A DNA stretch of 64,000 nucleotides from Calocera cornea HHB12733 (Eukaryota > Basidiomycota > Dacrymycetes > Dacrymycetales > Dacrymycetaceae), in the NCBI GenBank assembly GCA_001632435.1, contig KV423920.1, positions 124,001 through 188,000 of the forward strand, read 5' to 3'. Under the pieces are notes generated by a model, which searched no databases, was not told the DNA's origin, and saw only the letters and a list, made by a program, of their open reading frames with translations. The position numbers and the translations under genes are program-made. Shown here one piece after another: positions 54,545 to 64,000 of this stretch (position 1 is the first letter of the stretch; each line of letters begins with the position of its first letter).

Positions 54545-54957
54545 CAGACGCCTCCGAAGGGTCCAACATCGTTCCTCGGAATAGAATGGTGCAGACTAAT
54601 ATATAACTCTCTGTAACTATGCATCATCCACGACTTTTAATGAGGGTCGGACTTACCTGAAGCCCGAATGCTCGCACTGCGACAACTACAAGCCTCGCTC
54701 CCATACGATGATGTTCCCGCGTCTTCAATCTGTGCAGATGTGGCTCATGGAAGATATGTCATTATAGATATGGGTGCGTGGGTTGGCGAGATAGGCCACG
54801 GCAGGTCAAAAGGGGGCCGCGGGAGTCGACCCGGCCGCCGCCGCCGTCGTCGAGTTGACCCTAAGCGGAGGCATTTCACAGCCCCTGGGTTGAAACTCAT
54901 TGTTGCCTTCCGTCCTTCCATACCTGTCGTGGTTGTGCAGCTTGAGCCCATGATGCG
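54545..54957. other. divergent interval, PPR-like gene and PXA gene
   Basis: 413 bases between divergent starts. A plus-strand frame from 54668 overlaps the PXA start in another frame and is not supported. Confidence 0.4.
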
Positions 54958-56506
54958 ATGTCCGGTCTTCGCTCCGCCTCCTTGCACAGCTCACCCGCGG
55001 TCTACACCCCAGTGCCCATCTCCACCCTTCCCTTCTATCGACGTCTGCTCTTCCCCACACTTCCCCAGGCAACGCCGACACCCCCCATTTTCGCACACGG
55101 CACACCCGAGCTCAACATTGCAACCTACGAACTGCTTGCCGTCATTTTGCGATCACATGTCAGCCCGTGGTACACGCGCCTCACGAAGGACAAGACGTTT
55201 GTGCCGGAGATTGCCACTGTCATAGTACACGTCTTGCGCGAGGTTGAGCGGCGGGCGCTAGCTGCCGATCTCCCCTTGCTCCTGTACACAACCTCCTCGA
55301 CTTTGTTGGCACAACACTATGCGGACTATCGTGCCGCACAGCTCCGGCATGCATTATCACCATCAACCTCTGTGGCTGAGGGCTTCCACGCCCTTCAGCC
55401 GCATATCGCCTTGACTCCCGAGTCGACCGCCATCAACCCGGAATACCTGAGACAGGCAGTCGAGTTTGTCCTCAGGGCCTGTATGACAAAGGTGGACTGG
55501 CAGGCAGAGACGGAGCGCACAATCGTCAGGGAGATACTTGTGAATCCGGTACTGGGAGGCATTTTGCCTAGACTGGCGCAGCCCTGGTTCTTGTTTGGGT
55601 TGATGCTGAGTGCTATGGGAAAGGGCAAAGGATCAAAGGCTTCGGTGAGCCCAGTCATCTTGACCTCATGTATGCGCCTCATGCTGATATATTGATGAGA
55701 AGTTCACTCCCAAAGCACCCGTCACGTCAATGCGTCAAATGCTAGTGCTTCTCATCGGCGCTCTGCACTCCCTCACCTCAGCTTTGCACTCAGTCGTCAC
55801 CCTGATGCAATCCATATCCCGCTTCCTCGCATCACTCCCTACGAGGAAACAGGATGCACCACAGACCAGATATTACGCGTCCAATTTATTAGTGCTGGTC
55901 GGCACCGTCCTGGATCTCTCGTCGCGTCTGGTATCCGGACTGCTGTTATCGTACATCTCCATCATTGTCGCCTTGTTACAGCCTTTACTTGATCGGTGGG
56001 TTTTGTTGTCACATCATACTATGCGCGTGCTCACAGTGGATGGCAGCATTCTCTCTTATGTTCTATATGCGTACATTCTGACACCTGCACATATCACCAC
56101 CATTGTGATCCGCGTCAATGCCATCCTCTTCCCGAACGGCGTCCCCGCACCGCCAACAATCGAGCCTCCACACGATGAGCAGGTGCTTACTCGTCAGACA
56201 CTGGAGGCGCGCTTGGTCGACGCACTGCCCTCTGCCTTATCGTCGATTATCATTGGTCCAACAACAGAAGCACGCACGCGCACCGCCCATGATATTCTAC
56301 AACCCCTGAGCGACGCGGCCTGCAACGTGCACCTCGTCATGCGGCTACTCGATGCGATCTTGTTGAGCCTTTTCCCGGAGCTTGCAGCAGATAGCCCGGC
56401 CGTGCCGCCGCCAAGCGCACTGCTAGGGTCCATGACAGAGGAGGCAAAGCTGGATAGTGATACCGAGTCGAACAAGGAGGGATTCGCCACGCCTCTTTCT
56501 CATTGA
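54958..56506 (+). CDS. PXA-domain protein
   Basis: From the ATG at 54958 (MSGLRSASLHSSPAV), residues about 20-190 form a PXA (PX-associated) domain: ATYELLAVILRSHVSPWYTRL, KTFVPEIATVIVHVLREVERR, LLYTTSSTLLAQHYADYRAA, EYLRQAVEFVLRACM and REILVNPVLGGILPRLAQPWF. An intron at about 55645-55702 joins KAS to FTPKAPV; a second at about 55994-56046 follows LLDR. The middle is hydrophobic (LLVLVGTVLDLSSRLVSG, LLLSYISIIVALLQPLL) and may contact membrane. The end is acidic. PXA domains occur in sorting nexins and ER-linked Mdm1/Snx13-type proteins; here no PX or RGS domain is seen, as in short basidiomycete members. Endosomal or ER-contact role is inference. Confidence 0.8.
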
Positions 56507-57143
56507 TGGGCTGCTGTTCAACTGTGACAGATATCCACAATTCTTTGCGCATACCATGCATTGTTTTATACCCTACTATCATATGATGAAGTTGTGCGTC
56601 GCGACAGGGTCGCTCCCCGGGCCCGTTGAGGCGACGCCCTCAAGCGCTGCGGAGTCTCACCAACGATGAACATCTCGACGGCCGTGCCTCGGTGAGGCAT
56701 TGCCAACCTCTCGGGTCGACGCGGATCGGTCCAACGGAACGAGCACCCGCCTGCCGTGCCGGGATTCTGACAGGCTTCGACTCTATAGACACCAAGCTGA
56801 AATCCGGCGGATGCTTCTGAATAGGGGCTATTCAGGGCTTTGTCACCGACATCCATCACTACATGACTCGTTCGGCAGGTCCTCCGGTACATGTGGAGAA
56901 TCCAGCTGCACTGGCCTAACAGCAGCGGCGAAATCCAACCGGCCGCTTGGAACGGTAGGCGCGTGTTGGCATAAAGGGCCGTGGCAATCAGCGATGCCTC
57001 GCTATCCAATGTAGACCTCACCCCTAACGAGAACGCGCCCCATCCGACCCTCAGCAAGTGAGGAGCCACTTACCTGTTCAGCGGATAGGCGACTAACGCT
57101 GCTGCAGAGTTCCTATATTTGACCAACCATATTTCTGAGAATC
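56507..57143. other. spacer before the first fungal-family paralogue
   Basis: 637 bases with no supported gene. Confidence 0.4.
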
Positions 57144-58031
57144 ATGGAAGCGCTGTGTACCAACGCCATCAGTGCGGTCACGGGCTCCAATAGCGGCGGT
57201 TTCCAGACCCAGGGTCAGATCGACATCACCTCAATCATCATCTCCGTGCTGCAGCTTGGCCTGGCCATCTTGGAACGATCATCGCAAGTTGGCATCGAAC
57301 GCCTGACTCTGGAAGCCGGTCATTCTATTGGCGCTAGGCTGCCGCTTGGGTATCGGGCTGCACAGCGAGTAGAGCAAGAGATCAGTCAATCGCACGCGTT
57401 CTCCTGGACATGGACTGTTCTGCATACGTGTATCGGCACCAAGCATGTGGTACGCCGTCTGGCCGAATCAAGGGAAGGGCAATCAATGCTGTCCTTGATC
57501 GGCTGTCTCTCCGAGCTCTATTCTGTTGAGATATGCGCCGATATCCTCGAGGGTCTGTTCGACATGCTCCGTCAACCCTCTGAGCTCATGCCATCCAAGG
57601 ATCAGTGGATCAGACTTGTGCGCGTTTGTCATCAAGCTGTTCCGACAACCGCCTTCAAGGACATGCTCGCGCGCATGCCTAATTCGCAATTCCAGCCCCG
57701 TCATCACTCGATCTCAACGACGGTCCATATCAAGGCCATTGCAGAGGCATTATGCTATTTCCTCAAGCCCGGCACGGAGCCGTTGCGGATAGTGTACCTG
57801 GCGGGGGGGGCTGATTGCGGTCGAATCGCCGCGATCGTATACTGGTTGATGGACTACTCCGTCGACATACGCGATGGTCCCGACAAACCACTGCTGTCGC
57901 TAACCGGCGCGACTCAAGATCCGACTTGGGTCATTGCCATGTACGACGAGGAGCCTATCTTTGCCCCGGTTTATTTCAAGGACAAGTCCGGGATCAGCGC
58001 GGAAGGATACGGCGACGAATTCAACGCTTGA
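57144..58031 (+). CDS. truncated member of an uncharacterised fungal family
   Basis: A 295-residue intronless frame. Its N-terminal half aligns block by block with the 840-residue neighbour at 59043: GGFQTQGQIDITSIIISVLQL, ILERSSQVGIERLTLEAGHSIGARL, GTKHVVRRLAESREGQSM, LIGCLSELYSVEICADILEGL and LAGGADCGRIAAIVYWLMD. It stops just after the equivalent of the first 290 residues. Beyond the stop another frame stays open to 58227, so a frameshift may have cut the gene, though an expressed short form is possible. I recall this motif set (TQGQVDW, LERSSxGGVEPL, IKHIIRRLAES) from long fungal proteins of unknown function. No catalytic motif is visible. Confidence 0.65.
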   Translation: MEALCTNAISAVTGSNSGGFQTQGQIDITSIIISVLQLGLAILERSSQVGIERLTLEAGHSIGARLPLGYRAAQRVEQEISQSHAFSWTWTVLHTCIGTKHVVRRLAESREGQSMLSLIGCLSELYSVEICADILEGLFDMLRQPSELMPSKDQWIRLVRVCHQAVPTTAFKDMLARMPNSQFQPRHHSISTTVHIKAIAEALCYFLKPGTEPLRIVYLAGGADCGRIAAIVYWLMDYSVDIRDGPDKPLLSLTGATQDPTWVIAMYDEEPIFAPVYFKDKSGISAEGYGDEFNA

Positions 58032-59042
58032 TCTCTCCGCGTTCTCTGCGATCGCTCAGCCATCTTTCTCAGTACATATCAACTACGACGAACTCCCGAT
58101 GCCGTCAGCCAGCCTTCTGCTCGCCAGGAACCCGCAAAGTTTCCAAACCGGTTCGCTAGGACACTCTCAATTTGACTCTACCCACTCCGGTCTGAACAAC
58201 TCCCGGACTAATCCGTTATTCGCATGAAGGCGCATGTACCATTGTATCTGCACACATATTTGTTGTAATCTACTTAATATAGCATGTTGTATTGTTATCC
58301 GTACTTATTCTCATCCCGTTATAGTGATTTAATCCGGTTATTATAATGAGCCGGCAAATACTACATCCACCGGCCCTTCACCTGCGGCTCTTCCTGCAGC
58401 ACTTTCCATGGTAGGGCGAATGCCATGGTGGGCGAATGCGTCAGATAAGTAAAGGGTAGGCGCCTGAGGGCCTCAGGGAGCTGAGGCCGGCCGCTATTGC
58501 TCTGCAGCAAGCGAGCCGTCTTCACGTATTGGACGCGTCGCTGCAGCATCGCGACTGGTAGTCGGGGGACGCAAAACGTAATACGCGCTAGGGCAGGACG
58601 ACATGAGTGGGTTAGTGCAGATATAGGCGTTGTGGCTCTCGAGGTCGACGACGTTGCAGCGTGAGAATGCTGTACGCGCACGAGCTGCGTCAGCTCTGCA
58701 CAGTACAACCAATGTCCGTCGACGGCCGATGCGTGTATCCTTGCCCATCGCACATAACAATTGAAGTTCATATCATTCACGTCACAAACTATTACTTGTA
58801 CCGAATGCATGACATGCCTCAATGGCATCATTTGCGTTAGACGCCTAATTGGCCCCGCAGTGAGTGATGGCTTGCGGGCTGTGGAGATGTCGACGTCCTA
58901 TTGGTAGCCCGGATTGCTCATGCGGCGGCATCCGAACAGCCTCCCCAGACTTGTGGGCCCAGCGCCAATTAACTGGACTTAAGCAGAACGACCATCTACT
59001 CGAAACCCGAAGCCGTCTCTCCCATCTTCATACATTGCGACT
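58032..59042. other. spacer between the two paralogues
   Basis: 1011 bases. The first 195 continue as an open frame (SVHINYDELPMPSASLLLA) in a shifted frame relative to the truncated gene. The part around 58230-58360 is AT-rich. No further gene is supported. Confidence 0.4.
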
Positions 59043-61565
59043 ATGAGCATCTCCCCTGCCCGTTCAGCAGATAGCGGTGGATCTGGAGGCGGCTTTGTGA
59101 CACAAGGCCAAGTCGATTGGACCGCTATCACATCCTCAACACTTCAATTAGCGGTCAACGTATTGGAGCGATCCTCTCATGGTGGTGTCGAGCCCCTTAC
59201 CCTGGTTGCCGGGTATTCACTCGGTGCACGGATGGAAGTGGGTGCATTGGCAACCAAGAAAGTCTCCCTGGCTGTCAGCCAGCTGAAGTCTTTCTCCACC
59301 CTCAACACTGTCCTTTGGTTCGGCTTCGGGATCAAGCACATCATTCGTCGTCTCGCAGAGTCAAGGCAAGGGATGGCGTTGGTCGCACTGATCGGATGTC
59401 TATCCGAGTGCTATTCTGTGAAGATCGCAGCCGATATATTGGAGCGCTTGTTCGACCTCTGTCATCCCGTAACCGGGCCAAATACGCAGCTGACGCCGGC
59501 CAACACTCAGTGGACCAAGTTAGTCGAAGCGTGTGCCGGCGCATTGGCACACTCGTCCTTCGGCGTCCTCCTCAACGAGGTGTCACGAGCTTACTTCAAG
59601 CCCGGGAGCTATCACTCGATGGGATCGGCGCCAACCGATATGATTGCCATAGCTCTTCACGCTATAATCCAAATGCCCGAAGGGGTCAACAGCATACACT
59701 TGGTTGGCGGGCCCGACTGCGGCTGGATAGCAGCAGTAGCGAATTGGCTTTTGGATCTTCCGATCCGGATCAATCTACCAAACGGAGATTTGTTTATGTT
59801 CTTGGGAGGGTACAAACGTACAAACACAACGATCGACGTCACATTCGCTGAAGATGCGGAGATAGGATCGATCAGGGTGCTTGAGAGGTCTTATGTTATT
59901 CCTAGTGGAAAGGCATTGTTCCACTGGAGAAACCGAAGCAACGGAGAGCCCCCGGACGAACTAGACTCTGGCGAGCTCGCAGCCCATTTTGGCAGAGTGC
60001 CTTGGTCTCATGCTCTCATCGGCACCTTCGGGAAGGCAGCATACCAGCTCTTATACGACGGAGTGCTGGCTTCATCATGCGGCAGTTTCCTCGGGCATGC
60101 CGCGCTTATATTTTCCCTATGTGGCAGACAGCCCAAGAGAAAGCGCGCTCGGCGGACGATCTCTGGCTGTACTCTCAGCTGCGGAAAGGGATTCCAGTAT
60201 ACCGCCCAGCAATGGCTTCCCGAGCTCGTCGAGTCCCGCAATGTGCTTGAGGCAATGGAGGGAGCACTCGCCAAATCGTCCAGTCTTGCTTCGCTCTCGA
60301 AGTACTATCGCTCCTTGGCCGATGCTCTTCAACGCATCGCCGGTGTCTGTGAATGTCGTGTGTGCTACTATCTAGCGCACAAGACCGCAGACAGAGGATT
60401 GGAAGAAAGCCTGCCCTTACCCTCCGAAGGGTTCTGCAAGGTTGCGCTGGCTTGGACACTGTGCATCCTCATCGTCACCCTTTCCAGAGTCTCGAATGAC
60501 GGTGGCATCTATCCCACAATGGCGGGCCTCGAGCGTCTGTATCGCGACTCGCTCAGGTGCATTACAAGTACATACAATCGCCTTCAACATTCAACCAGTC
60601 GCTCTCGATCAGAAGTTTTTGAGGAGCTCCTGATTGCTGCTACGAGCCCTCCGATGGAGCGCATTCTTCGTATTTTCAATGGCGCTCTGGAAAGAGAAAC
60701 ATCGAGCAATACACCGGCATGTACATCACGAGGTCTCTGTGTCTTCTTGGACGCCGTCTGCCGTATCTCCGATGATTCCATTGAGATTTCGCGAATCCAC
60801 ATTCTAGGGGGAGGTATCGAGCGTGATGGACGTCATTACAGATGTTTGACGGAGCACACGAAGGACGAGACTACAAATGAACTGCCGTGGTCTACAAGCA
60901 ATACCTTTCTGCCACGTCAAGTGGTCGACAGTTCGTCACCTGGTCTTCGCTTTGATCTCGTAGTACACGAAGTCCCAGCGGCCGGGATTTCAGAGGCTGC
61001 CTTGAGGGTACATTACAAGATAGCCGATGCCAATGGGGCCAGTCACTCCCTCCTGATAACCAAGCTCACGGACAGTGTGCTCTGTGCATCGTTCTATCTC
61101 CCTTGCGGTGGCTCAACGTGCGGAATACTTCCGAAGGGCCGAATCGGATTTGTGGTCGGAGAAGGCACGCCGTCCAACAACCGTCTCTTCTGGCCCGACA
61201 TACCGCTAACCATTGGGGCCGACTACGAGATGTATCGGCCCTCGGAATGGGTGGTTCCCCTCTCACTGCGTGTTCTTCCTTTCAGTATCGTGTCGCGTTG
61301 GTCGGCCGTGTATCAGTCAGAAGAGTTGTCTCAACAAGACATGGAGAACCGTGGCCCTAACCGCATCCAATTTCTCCAAACCTCCCAGTGCTTGAATTGC
61401 TGTCATGAAGGCCTTACAGAAATGGCTAAGAAGGTCATCCCGTCCCTCGGTGAGCATGGCGGAGGTTATTATGATATTTTCTTGTGTGTTGTCATAGTGA
61501 AAGATGTCGATGCGTTGATGAGGAATCCTCAAGGTGGGTCTCACTTAAACGTTGTCAGGGACTAA
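59043..61565 (+). CDS. full-length member of an uncharacterised fungal family (840 residues)
   Basis: An intronless frame from ATG 59043. Motifs: FVTQGQVDWTAITSSTLQL, VLERSSHGGVEPLTLVAGYS, GFGIKHIIRRLAESRQGMAL, LIGCLSECYSVKIAADILE, LVGGPDCGWIAAVANWLLDLPI, a region with a basic KRKRARR segment and several cysteines, and a second half with CECRVCYYLAH, HILGGGIERDGRHY and CLNCCHEGLTEM. There is no signal peptide or clear membrane segment. The N-terminal block is shared with the truncated neighbour. I recognise it as a fungus-specific family without known function, found as multiple divergent copies per genome; role in recognition or incompatibility would be speculation. The tandem layout suggests local duplication. 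Confidence 0.72.
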   Translation: MSISPARSADSGGSGGGFVTQGQVDWTAITSSTLQLAVNVLERSSHGGVEPLTLVAGYSLGARMEVGALATKKVSLAVSQLKSFSTLNTVLWFGFGIKHIIRRLAESRQGMALVALIGCLSECYSVKIAADILERLFDLCHPVTGPNTQLTPANTQWTKLVEACAGALAHSSFGVLLNEVSRAYFKPGSYHSMGSAPTDMIAIALHAIIQMPEGVNSIHLVGGPDCGWIAAVANWLLDLPIRINLPNGDLFMFLGGYKRTNTTIDVTFAEDAEIGSIRVLERSYVIPSGKALFHWRNRSNGEPPDELDSGELAAHFGRVPWSHALIGTFGKAAYQLLYDGVLASSCGSFLGHAALIFSLCGRQPKRKRARRTISGCTLSCGKGFQYTAQQWLPELVESRNVLEAMEGALAKSSSLASLSKYYRSLADALQRIAGVCECRVCYYLAHKTADRGLEESLPLPSEGFCKVALAWTLCILIVTLSRVSNDGGIYPTMAGLERLYRDSLRCITSTYNRLQHSTSRSRSEVFEELLIAATSPPMERILRIFNGALERETSSNTPACTSRGLCVFLDAVCRISDDSIEISRIHILGGGIERDGRHYRCLTEHTKDETTNELPWSTSNTFLPRQVVDSSSPGLRFDLVVHEVPAAGISEAALRVHYKIADANGASHSLLITKLTDSVLCASFYLPCGGSTCGILPKGRIGFVVGEGTPSNNRLFWPDIPLTIGADYEMYRPSEWVVPLSLRVLPFSIVSRWSAVYQSEELSQQDMENRGPNRIQFLQTSQCLNCCHEGLTEMAKKVIPSLGEHGGGYYDIFLCVVIVKDVDALMRNPQGGSHLNVVRD

Positions 61566-62345
61566 TGGTCGCAGAACAGACCATCTTAATATGTACAACA
61601 ATACAAACTTCGTTAAGCATCAGAACTCCGAGATTATGCTACTTCCTCAGTATCGCCGCAGTCTGGGGATAACAAATTTGCCAGTTGAAACTCTTCTGAT
61701 GTGGTATGTTGGAGTGTTCCGTTATATCTGGCATCCTTTGGCCTGTAAGCAACGATGACGTCCTGGACTGTAAGTATGCCGTCTGCATCGGGCACTCCCG
61801 TCCGACCATCACGATCTAATAACAGGCACGCGCTGAAATTCAAACAGCTTTACATTGTACGCTACATTTCTACGGGGTTCGTTTTGTCGCACAACCGCAG
61901 GCTACACTAAGACATATGTATATGTATCATCATGATTATCAGGTTTGGCGACTGTCCGACTTTGCCCCATTCCGCTCCCCCGCACCACACCGCACCGCCA
62001 GAACGGTACGCAGCCGAACGGTCTTTTGTTGTTGTTCCGCAACCACCTCCATCCGCGCCCTTGGCACACACATCCAGAGTATGCTCAGAGCCGAACTGAG
62101 CCCCCCGGCCGACGCCTGGGGTAAAAAAACATAGAAACACAACAGCATTGAAGAGAAAGTGTAAGCTATGAGAAGGAAACAGAGATTGAAACACGAAACG
62201 GAACTGAGAGGACGGTGGGGAAAAGCGAAAGTCGAGTCGTGAACAGACGGAGCCGATGCTAGGAGCATAAAGGACGTCGGAGCAGTACGTGTATGCATAG
62301 TTTTAGCGCAGATCTACATCTGCTCGATCATATCTGCGTCGCTCG
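61566..62345. other. spacer before the PHD-finger gene
   Basis: 780 bases, AT-richer, with no supported gene. Confidence 0.4.
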
Positions 62346-64000
62346 TCAGCCACATATCTCACGAACAACAAGCAAGCAAGCAAAGCACGCACGTCGCACA
62401 TCCCCTTCCTCATCGCTCTCCTCGCCCTTCGCAGGCCTGCCGGCCGTCCGCTCCGAGCTCATCGAGAACGGCGCGCCCAGCCCGCCCGGAGCGGGAGCGG
62501 GCGGGGGCGGCTGCATCTTCGTGCGTCCGGGGGAGTACATCGGCTGCCCGTAGCCGACCGGCGGCGGGGGCACGGAGCGGCTCGGGACGTCGGGGGAGCT
62601 CGTGACCCACGCAGAGAAGCCGTAGCTCGGCACGCGGGAGTGCCCTTGGCCTGGTGCTGGACTAGGGCCAGGACCAAGGCCGATACCGGGGCCGAGTGCA
62701 TACTCCCTTTCCCTCTCCCTGCTGGGCGAGTCGTCGCCCACCACGGGTGTCAGCAAGCCCCAAGTAGGAGCCTTGACGCTCGCGCCCGTCGGAGGCGCCT
62801 CCCAGCTCCTGCGCTTGACCGTCCCGCCCTGGGCACCCTGGAACCCGCCCGCGAGGTTGATCGGCGTCATCATGCCCGCATTGGCGAATGGCGCGCCGAA
62901 CTTGAGCCCTCTGCTCGGGGTGCTGCCGAAGTCGTATGGGCCGCTGAGGCCTGCTGACGGCGGGTGCTGGTGCTGGTACTGCTGGTGCTGGTGCTGTTGT
63001 TGTTGTTGTTGTTGTTGTGACTGCTGGTGCTGCGGGGCGCCGGGGCCGGACCACCGCCGGTGGGACTCGGGGCTGGAGCGCTCAGATTCGTCCGACAGCC
63101 TAGGCGTGGTCTGCCAGTACCCCGCGTTTGGCTCCGGGTACCGGGGCTGGTACTTGAGCGGGGAGATCTGGGGTGGCGGCTGGGCGTGGGTAGAGTAGGG
63201 CGAGGCGTAGGGGTTGGAATAGAGGTGCTGTTTGCGGCTCGAGAGAGGGGTGAACACGCCGTACCCCGCGCCGTGTTGCCGTTCCCGCTCCTGGTCGGGG
63301 CTGGGCGGCATGCCGAACCCGGGCGTGCCGTTGAGCCAGGGCGTGGCGCCGCCCTGGCTCGGCGTAGGCGTGCGCGGGACGAGGATCTCCGCGCCCGCCA
63401 TGCGCATCGCGGCGCGGCCGTGGATGCCCGAGTCGTCCGCGGGGGCGAAGGTCGGCTCGCGCTGGACGGGCGCGCGCGGCGTCGGCGTGCTCGGCTCCAC
63501 CATCGCCGGGCGCATCTTGGTCGTTGCGAGCCCCGTCGGGGGCGGGGAGTGAAGACCGCCCTTGCCGGCCGTCTTCCGCCCGCGCGGCTTGGGCACCTTG
63601 CTCCCCTTCCCCTTGAGCACTGCCCTCCCCGCGGCGGCGGGCGCGGCAGCGCGCCCCTTGCCCTTCCTAGCCCTCGCACAACTCCTGCAGAACCACTGCT
63701 CGGGCAGCTGGTCCGGGTCGACGGCCACACAGTGCATGTGGCTCCAGCACTCGCACGCATCACACTGCACCATGCTCGTCCCGTCGTCGACGCCGCTGCC
63801 GCACGGGCAGTTCACGTTCTCCTCCTCGTCGCTCTCGCTGCCGGACAGGCCGAGCGAGTCCTCGCGCGAGCGCTTGGCGCGCACACCCCGGCGTCGGCGA
63901 GCGCGCGTAGCAGCGAGCAGAGCGAGCATCGCGTCCCCGGACCGGGGCACCCAGAGCCGCTTCTCCTTCCCGCCTGCAGCAGTGGGGAACACGACGGTCT
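62346..64000 (-). CDS. PHD-finger protein (5' end outside window)
   Basis: The frame runs in from the right edge. Near the visible N-terminus is a basic stretch (RARRRRGVRAKRSRED) then an acidic one, and a PHD zinc finger with the pattern CPCGSGVDDGTSMVQCDAC, CWSHMHCVAVD, then WFCRSC. This is the C4-H-C3 order with the conserved Trp before the last Cys pair. After it comes a Lys/Arg/Pro-rich part and a long disordered region with Gln/His repeats (GTT/GTG tract about 62965-63025). PHD fingers read methylated or unmodified histone H3 tails, so a chromatin role is likely. The last 20 residues (FACLLVVREICG) look atypical and may be intron read-through; the true stop could differ. The start codon is not in the window. 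Confidence 0.8.
   Translation of the reverse strand, partial: TVVFPTAAGGKEKRLWVPRSGDAMLALLAATRARRRRGVRAKRSREDSLGLSGSESDEEENVNCPCGSGVDDGTSMVQCDACECWSHMHCVAVDPDQLPEQWFCRSCARARKGKGRAAAPAAAGRAVLKGKGSKVPKPRGRKTAGKGGLHSPPPTGLATTKMRPAMVEPSTPTPRAPVQREPTFAPADDSGIHGRAAMRMAGAEILVPRTPTPSQGGATPWLNGTPGFGMPPSPDQERERQHGAGYGVFTPLSSRKQHLYSNPYASPYSTHAQPPPQISPLKYQPRYPEPNAGYWQTTPRLSDESERSSPESHRRWSGPGAPQHQQSQQQQQQQQHQHQQYQHQHPPSAGLSGPYDFGSTPSRGLKFGAPFANAGMMTPINLAGGFQGAQGGTVKRRSWEAPPTGASVKAPTWGLLTPVVGDDSPSREREREYALGPGIGLGPGPSPAPGQGHSRVPSYGFSAWVTSSPDVPSRSVPPPPVGYGQPMYSPGRTKMQPPPPAPAPGGLGAPFSMSSERTAGRPAKGEESDEEGDVRRACFACLLVVREICG

Overview
The window is nuclear DNA of a basidiomycete fungus, most likely an Agaricomycete. 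The evidence is short GT-AG introns (mostly 43-70 bases) with CTNAC/CTGAY-type branch sites, compact genes on both strands, GC-rich codon use over most of the window, and fungal families (Ssn6/Cyc8, Syg1/XPR1, WOPR/Gti1, Atg15, Atg16, PXA-domain and fungal PPR-like proteins). Two runs of N are assembly gaps (10888-11452 and 35824-35923).

Bases 1 to about 9290 differ from the rest. They are lower in GC, rich in CpG and TACG/CGTA words, and packed with intron-rich genes in three convergent pairs: a 3'-partial unknown gene facing an acidic protein gene; an F-box/leucine-rich gene facing a small Ser/Thr/Asp-rich gene; and two large-subunit replication protein A (RPA70)-like genes facing each other tail to tail. 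I could resolve ten exons in each RPA gene with every reading phase closing. The two genes share intron positions and phases although their proteins have diverged, and the second lacks one OB fold. This is the most unusual part of the window.

From 9.3 to 34.5 kb follow housekeeping genes: SSN6/CYC8 (5' end in a gap, with a 950-base intron), SYG1 (SPX-EXS phosphate transporter family), NOC3 (60S ribosome biogenesis), a conserved unknown gene, an SLC33-type acetyl-CoA transporter, a PUB1/TIA1-type three-RRM protein, prohibitin PHB1, and a secreted repeat protein. A histidine/lysine-rich paralogue of that repeat protein lies at 45.2-46.4 kb on the opposite strand. The two share a signal peptide, repeat motifs, a TATA box and a conserved 5' leader.

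From 34.5 to 49.7 kb: a non-autonomous Mutator-like element with a 10-base target duplication, then YPT7/Rab7 head-to-head with ATG16, a WOPR transcription regulator, 6-phosphogluconolactonase, the His-rich secreted protein, ATG15 and a 2-oxoglutarate/Fe(II) oxygenase. YPT7, ATG16 and ATG15 all serve autophagy and vacuolar delivery.

From 49.7 to 64 kb the sequence is more accessory: an intronless PPR-like gene with a decayed tandem copy, a PXA-domain gene, two tandem members (one truncated) of an uncharacterised fungal family, and a 5'-partial PHD-finger gene at the right edge. I found no tRNA, rRNA, CRISPR array or telomeric repeat.
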